This document shows, piece by piece, positions 62,298 to 64,000 of a DNA stretch of 64,000 nucleotides; the stretch's first letter is position 1, and each line of letters begins with the position of its first letter. The stretch covers positions 53,538 through 117,537 of the forward strand of contig JAFEGH010000010.1 of assembly GCA_018240065.1 (NCBI GenBank), given 5' to 3'. This stretch comes from Verrucomicrobiota bacterium (GTDB lineage: Bacteria; Chlamydiota; Chlamydiia; Chlamydiales; Rhabdochlamydiaceae). Position numbers and translations under genes: made by a program. The notes beneath the pieces were generated by a model. That model saw only the letters and a program-made list of their open reading frames with translations, did not search any database and was not told the origin of the DNA.

Positions 62298-63266
62298 TCA
62301 GACCATTTTAACGATCGTGATCACCAACGCCTTGTTTCCTGTGAAATAACCGCAATTCTGCGGGACGTCCAACACAATCTCCTCTTCATGAAAATCCAGG
62401 AGGGGATTTGTGATGACTTCATTGAAGAACTTTTCATCTTCGAATTTCGAGACAGGGCTGCTTAAGAAACAGGAAAAGCGGGAACCCTTGCGCATATGAA
62501 ATTTTAGACAATCACTTAGGAATTGGAAGAGGCGGTCTCCTGTGCGGGAGAAAGAAAAAGGCTCTTTCTTTTCTTCCTTCAACAGAGCAGATAAATCTTC
62601 CGGCATCAACTTCTTTTCACGGACAAGCGTTTCGAAGGCATTTTGCAATTGAGCTTTCGAGATCTGCTCGCGAGAGGACAGTTCGGTCAGAAACCGCGCA
62701 AATTGCAGGGCAAGGTCCCGGTCATCCAGAGGTATTTCCAGCATCAGACCCTTCAAATCGTCGTCTGAATATTTGATCTCCTTTAAAAACGGGATCGCTT
62801 TTTCAACGTCCTGGATCACTTTCTCTCCTTGTTGGAGCAAGAGGGACGATTGTGTGCTTTCATTTTCCATTTTCTGCATCTCTTCTTCGCTTTGCAGCGG
62901 ATAGTCGTCAAAGAAGATGCAGTCGAACACCCCAAGCTTTGAAAGCGCATTCTGCCAGGTGTCCTCAACAATGTTGACGTTGGGATATTTTTTCGCCCAT
63001 TCCCTGGCCTTTGCAGCGACTTCAGGATGAAATTCGATGATCGTGTGGCTTTTGGGTTTATAGCTCTGGATGCGCTCAGCGGAATAGGCCAGGCCGAAAC
63101 CGATTTCTAGAACATCGCCAAAGGGCTTCAGTGCATCAATGCAGGCATGCATATAAGGTTTTTCCCATTCCATCATGACCTGAAATTTCCCATCCTTGAG
63201 CAGAACTTCTTTTCCCTGCTCATCTTTTCGATACTCCATCCTGCAATGTGAAAAATCCTGCGTCAT
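62298..63266 (-). CDS. GAMT-like SAM-dependent methyltransferase with an insertion
   Basis: This 322-residue protein begins like guanidinoacetate methyltransferase: VMMEWEKPYMHACIDAL, then the SAM-binding motif VLEIGFGLAYSAERIQ (about 51-66), the acidic strand HTIIEFHPEV, and FDCIFFDDYPL. After the DDYPL motif about 110 residues of charged helix are inserted. The fold resumes with FHMRKGSRFSCFLSS, and the end (VPQNCGYFTGNKALVITIV) again resembles the GAMT C-terminus. The family methylates guanidino groups, including arginine side chains in the RMT2 branch. The substrate here is unknown. It runs opposite to the T3S cluster. Confidence 0.75.
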   Translation of the reverse strand: MTQDFSHCRMEYRKDEQGKEVLLKDGKFQVMMEWEKPYMHACIDALKPFGDVLEIGFGLAYSAERIQSYKPKSHTIIEFHPEVAAKAREWAKKYPNVNIVEDTWQNALSKLGVFDCIFFDDYPLQSEEEMQKMENESTQSSLLLQQGEKVIQDVEKAIPFLKEIKYSDDDLKGLMLEIPLDDRDLALQFARFLTELSSREQISKAQLQNAFETLVREKKLMPEDLSALLKEEKKEPFSFSRTGDRLFQFLSDCLKFHMRKGSRFSCFLSSPVSKFEDEKFFNEVITNPLLDFHEEEIVLDVPQNCGYFTGNKALVITIVKMV

Positions 63267-63314
63267 GTTGTGAACCCTCGACTTTGTTCAATTTATAGCG
63301 AGTAGATTTAAGAA

Positions 63315-63402
63315 ATCGCTCAGCACATTTATAATTCTTCGGCGAAATTCATAGCCGAAGGCGCTATTAATGAGCGATGGAATAATGAATGTGCAGAGCG
63401 AT
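63315..63402. repeat. 88-base imperfect hairpin upstream of cdsC
   Basis: The arm ATCGCTCAGCACATTTATAA (continuing TTC, 63315-63337) pairs with the arm at 63380-63402 (20 of 23 positions). An inner hairpin, TTCGG (63338-63342) with CCGAA (63355-63359), lies inside. No T-run follows. Confidence 0.75.
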
Positions 63403-63603
63403 TCTCTGAAAGATGCTGAAAAAAAGGACAAAGTCGGGGAAAACTCCCGTTTACAATAATCCAAAAAGTATTTTAGGATTCGTTACAAGTCATTTTAATT
63501 TTAGGCGTTGAAGCTCTGAAAAACAATTTTTTTAAAAATGCAGTGGGAATCCCCTGAAAAGGGGCGCTACAAATGGATCGACAAAGGACTTGAGGAGAAC
63601 TCG

Positions 63604-63744
63604 ATGAGATTTTACGAGGAGCCGCACTCCGCATCGCTTAAAGAGGGACTCTGTGCAATGCCGCTTAAGGCTGCAATAAGCAACGTAAAATTTGGCGAAA
63701 TGCTTGCAGGAACGAACGATCAATTTCGTAGATCCCCTATGTAA
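63604..63744 (+). CDS. Possible 46-residue protein upstream of cdsC
   Basis: ATG at 63604 has GAGGAG 6 bases before it, a strong ribosome site. The frame gives MRFYEEPHSASLKEGLCAMP and 26 more residues, ending RRSPM. The frame also extends upstream to 63538 without a ribosome site. No family is recognised. The good ribosome site is the only support. Confidence 0.35.
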   Translation: MRFYEEPHSASLKEGLCAMPLKAAISNVKFGEMLAGTNDQFRRSPM

Positions 63745-63784
63745 TCTGAGCTTCAAGGATAATAATACTGGGGTCTTTTAAGCT

Positions 63785-64000
63785 ATGAAAGAATTTCGGA
63801 AGCGCTATTGGTATGAAGTCGCCCTATGTGCCTCCTTTATCCAGCTCATCTACTCTCCGATTGCCTATACAGCCCAGGCAGGCGAACAACTGGTTGCTGC
63901 TGACGTCCAGTCAAATTCCACTGCCGACAAAGACACCTACACGATCAATTTCAACAATGTCTCGATCATCGAACTGATCCGATTTACCAGCAAGATCACC
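63785..64000 (+). CDS. cdsC: T3S outer-membrane secretin CdsC (SctC), N-terminal part
   Basis: The first 72 codons are in the window. A signal peptide (basic start MKEFRKRYW, hydrophobic core, cleavage near AYTAQA) precedes a short linker and then the start of a secretin N-domain: YTINFNNVSIIELIRFTSKI. This motif and the position after pkn5 match CT674 (CdsC), the outer-membrane ring through which the needle passes. The pore-forming C-terminal domain is outside the window. Confidence 0.88.
   Translation, partial: MKEFRKRYWYEVALCASFIQLIYSPIAYTAQAGEQLVAADVQSNSTADKDTYTINFNNVSIIELIRFTSKIT

Larger units (their letters stand above)
63267..63784. other. Intergenic region upstream of cdsC
   Basis: It contains an 88-base hairpin element (63315-63402) and a small open frame (63604-63744), both listed separately. 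I find no clear promoter for cdsC. Confidence 0.5.

Overview
The window comes from a member of the phylum Chlamydiae, most likely an environmental (amoeba- or arthropod-associated) lineage rather than Chlamydia itself. The evidence is a type III secretion (T3S) cluster in the chlamydial order scc4-cdsD-cdsE-cdsF-cdsG-CT668-cdsN-cdsO-cdsP-cdsQ-pkn5-(insert)-cdsC, together with a housekeeping block (CT711-position gene, pckG, mreB, SNF2 helicase, tig, clpP, clpX) in the same neighbourhood order as C. trachomatis CT711-CT705. Family assignments rest on visible motifs and remembered gene order; no database search was possible. Layout: 1-870 holds the start of a WaaQ-like heptosyltransferase (cut by the window edge) and ndk. 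981-15457 is an operon of three very large glycine-rich autotransporters read on the minus strand, two of them near-duplicates in signal peptide, spacer and beta-barrel. 15595-19366 holds dtd, a LolD/MacB-type ABC pair and an MFS exporter. 19389-28492 is a minus-strand run: unknown 858-residue protein, PEP carboxykinase, MreB, SNF2 helicase. 28493-33432 holds a GyrI-like protein, three glycine tRNAs, trigger factor, a strong candidate structured RNA with 6S-like architecture, clpP and clpX. 33494-35083 is an unknown protein with C-terminal repeats. 35867-43805 is a tandem duplication of a four-gene cassette: two hydrophilic Gln/Asn-rich proteins, a CopB-type pore-forming translocator and a CopD/SctB-like partner. 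Each copy ends in the same terminator stem and begins behind the same short leader motif. It is followed by an overlapping kinase/degenerate-kinase pair and two paralogous small helical proteins on the other strand. 48329-64000 is the T3S core cluster, ending in the first 72 codons of the secretin cdsC. How the parts fit: the core cluster encodes chaperone, inner-ring protein, needle and co-chaperones, probable inner rod, ATPase, stalk, needle-length protein, C-ring protein, kinase and secretin. The upstream duplicated cassettes would supply the translocation pore and its hydrophilic partners. The autotransporters supply the surface coat. Most novel in my reading are the 6S-like RNA gene between tig and clpP, the duplicated translocator cassettes with their conserved leaders, the kinase/pseudokinase pair, the duplicated CdsP C-terminal domain, a possible internal start in cdsQ, and the pkn5-cdsC insertion carrying a 614-residue unknown protein, a remnant of a second copy of it, and a methyltransferase resembling guanidinoacetate methyltransferase.
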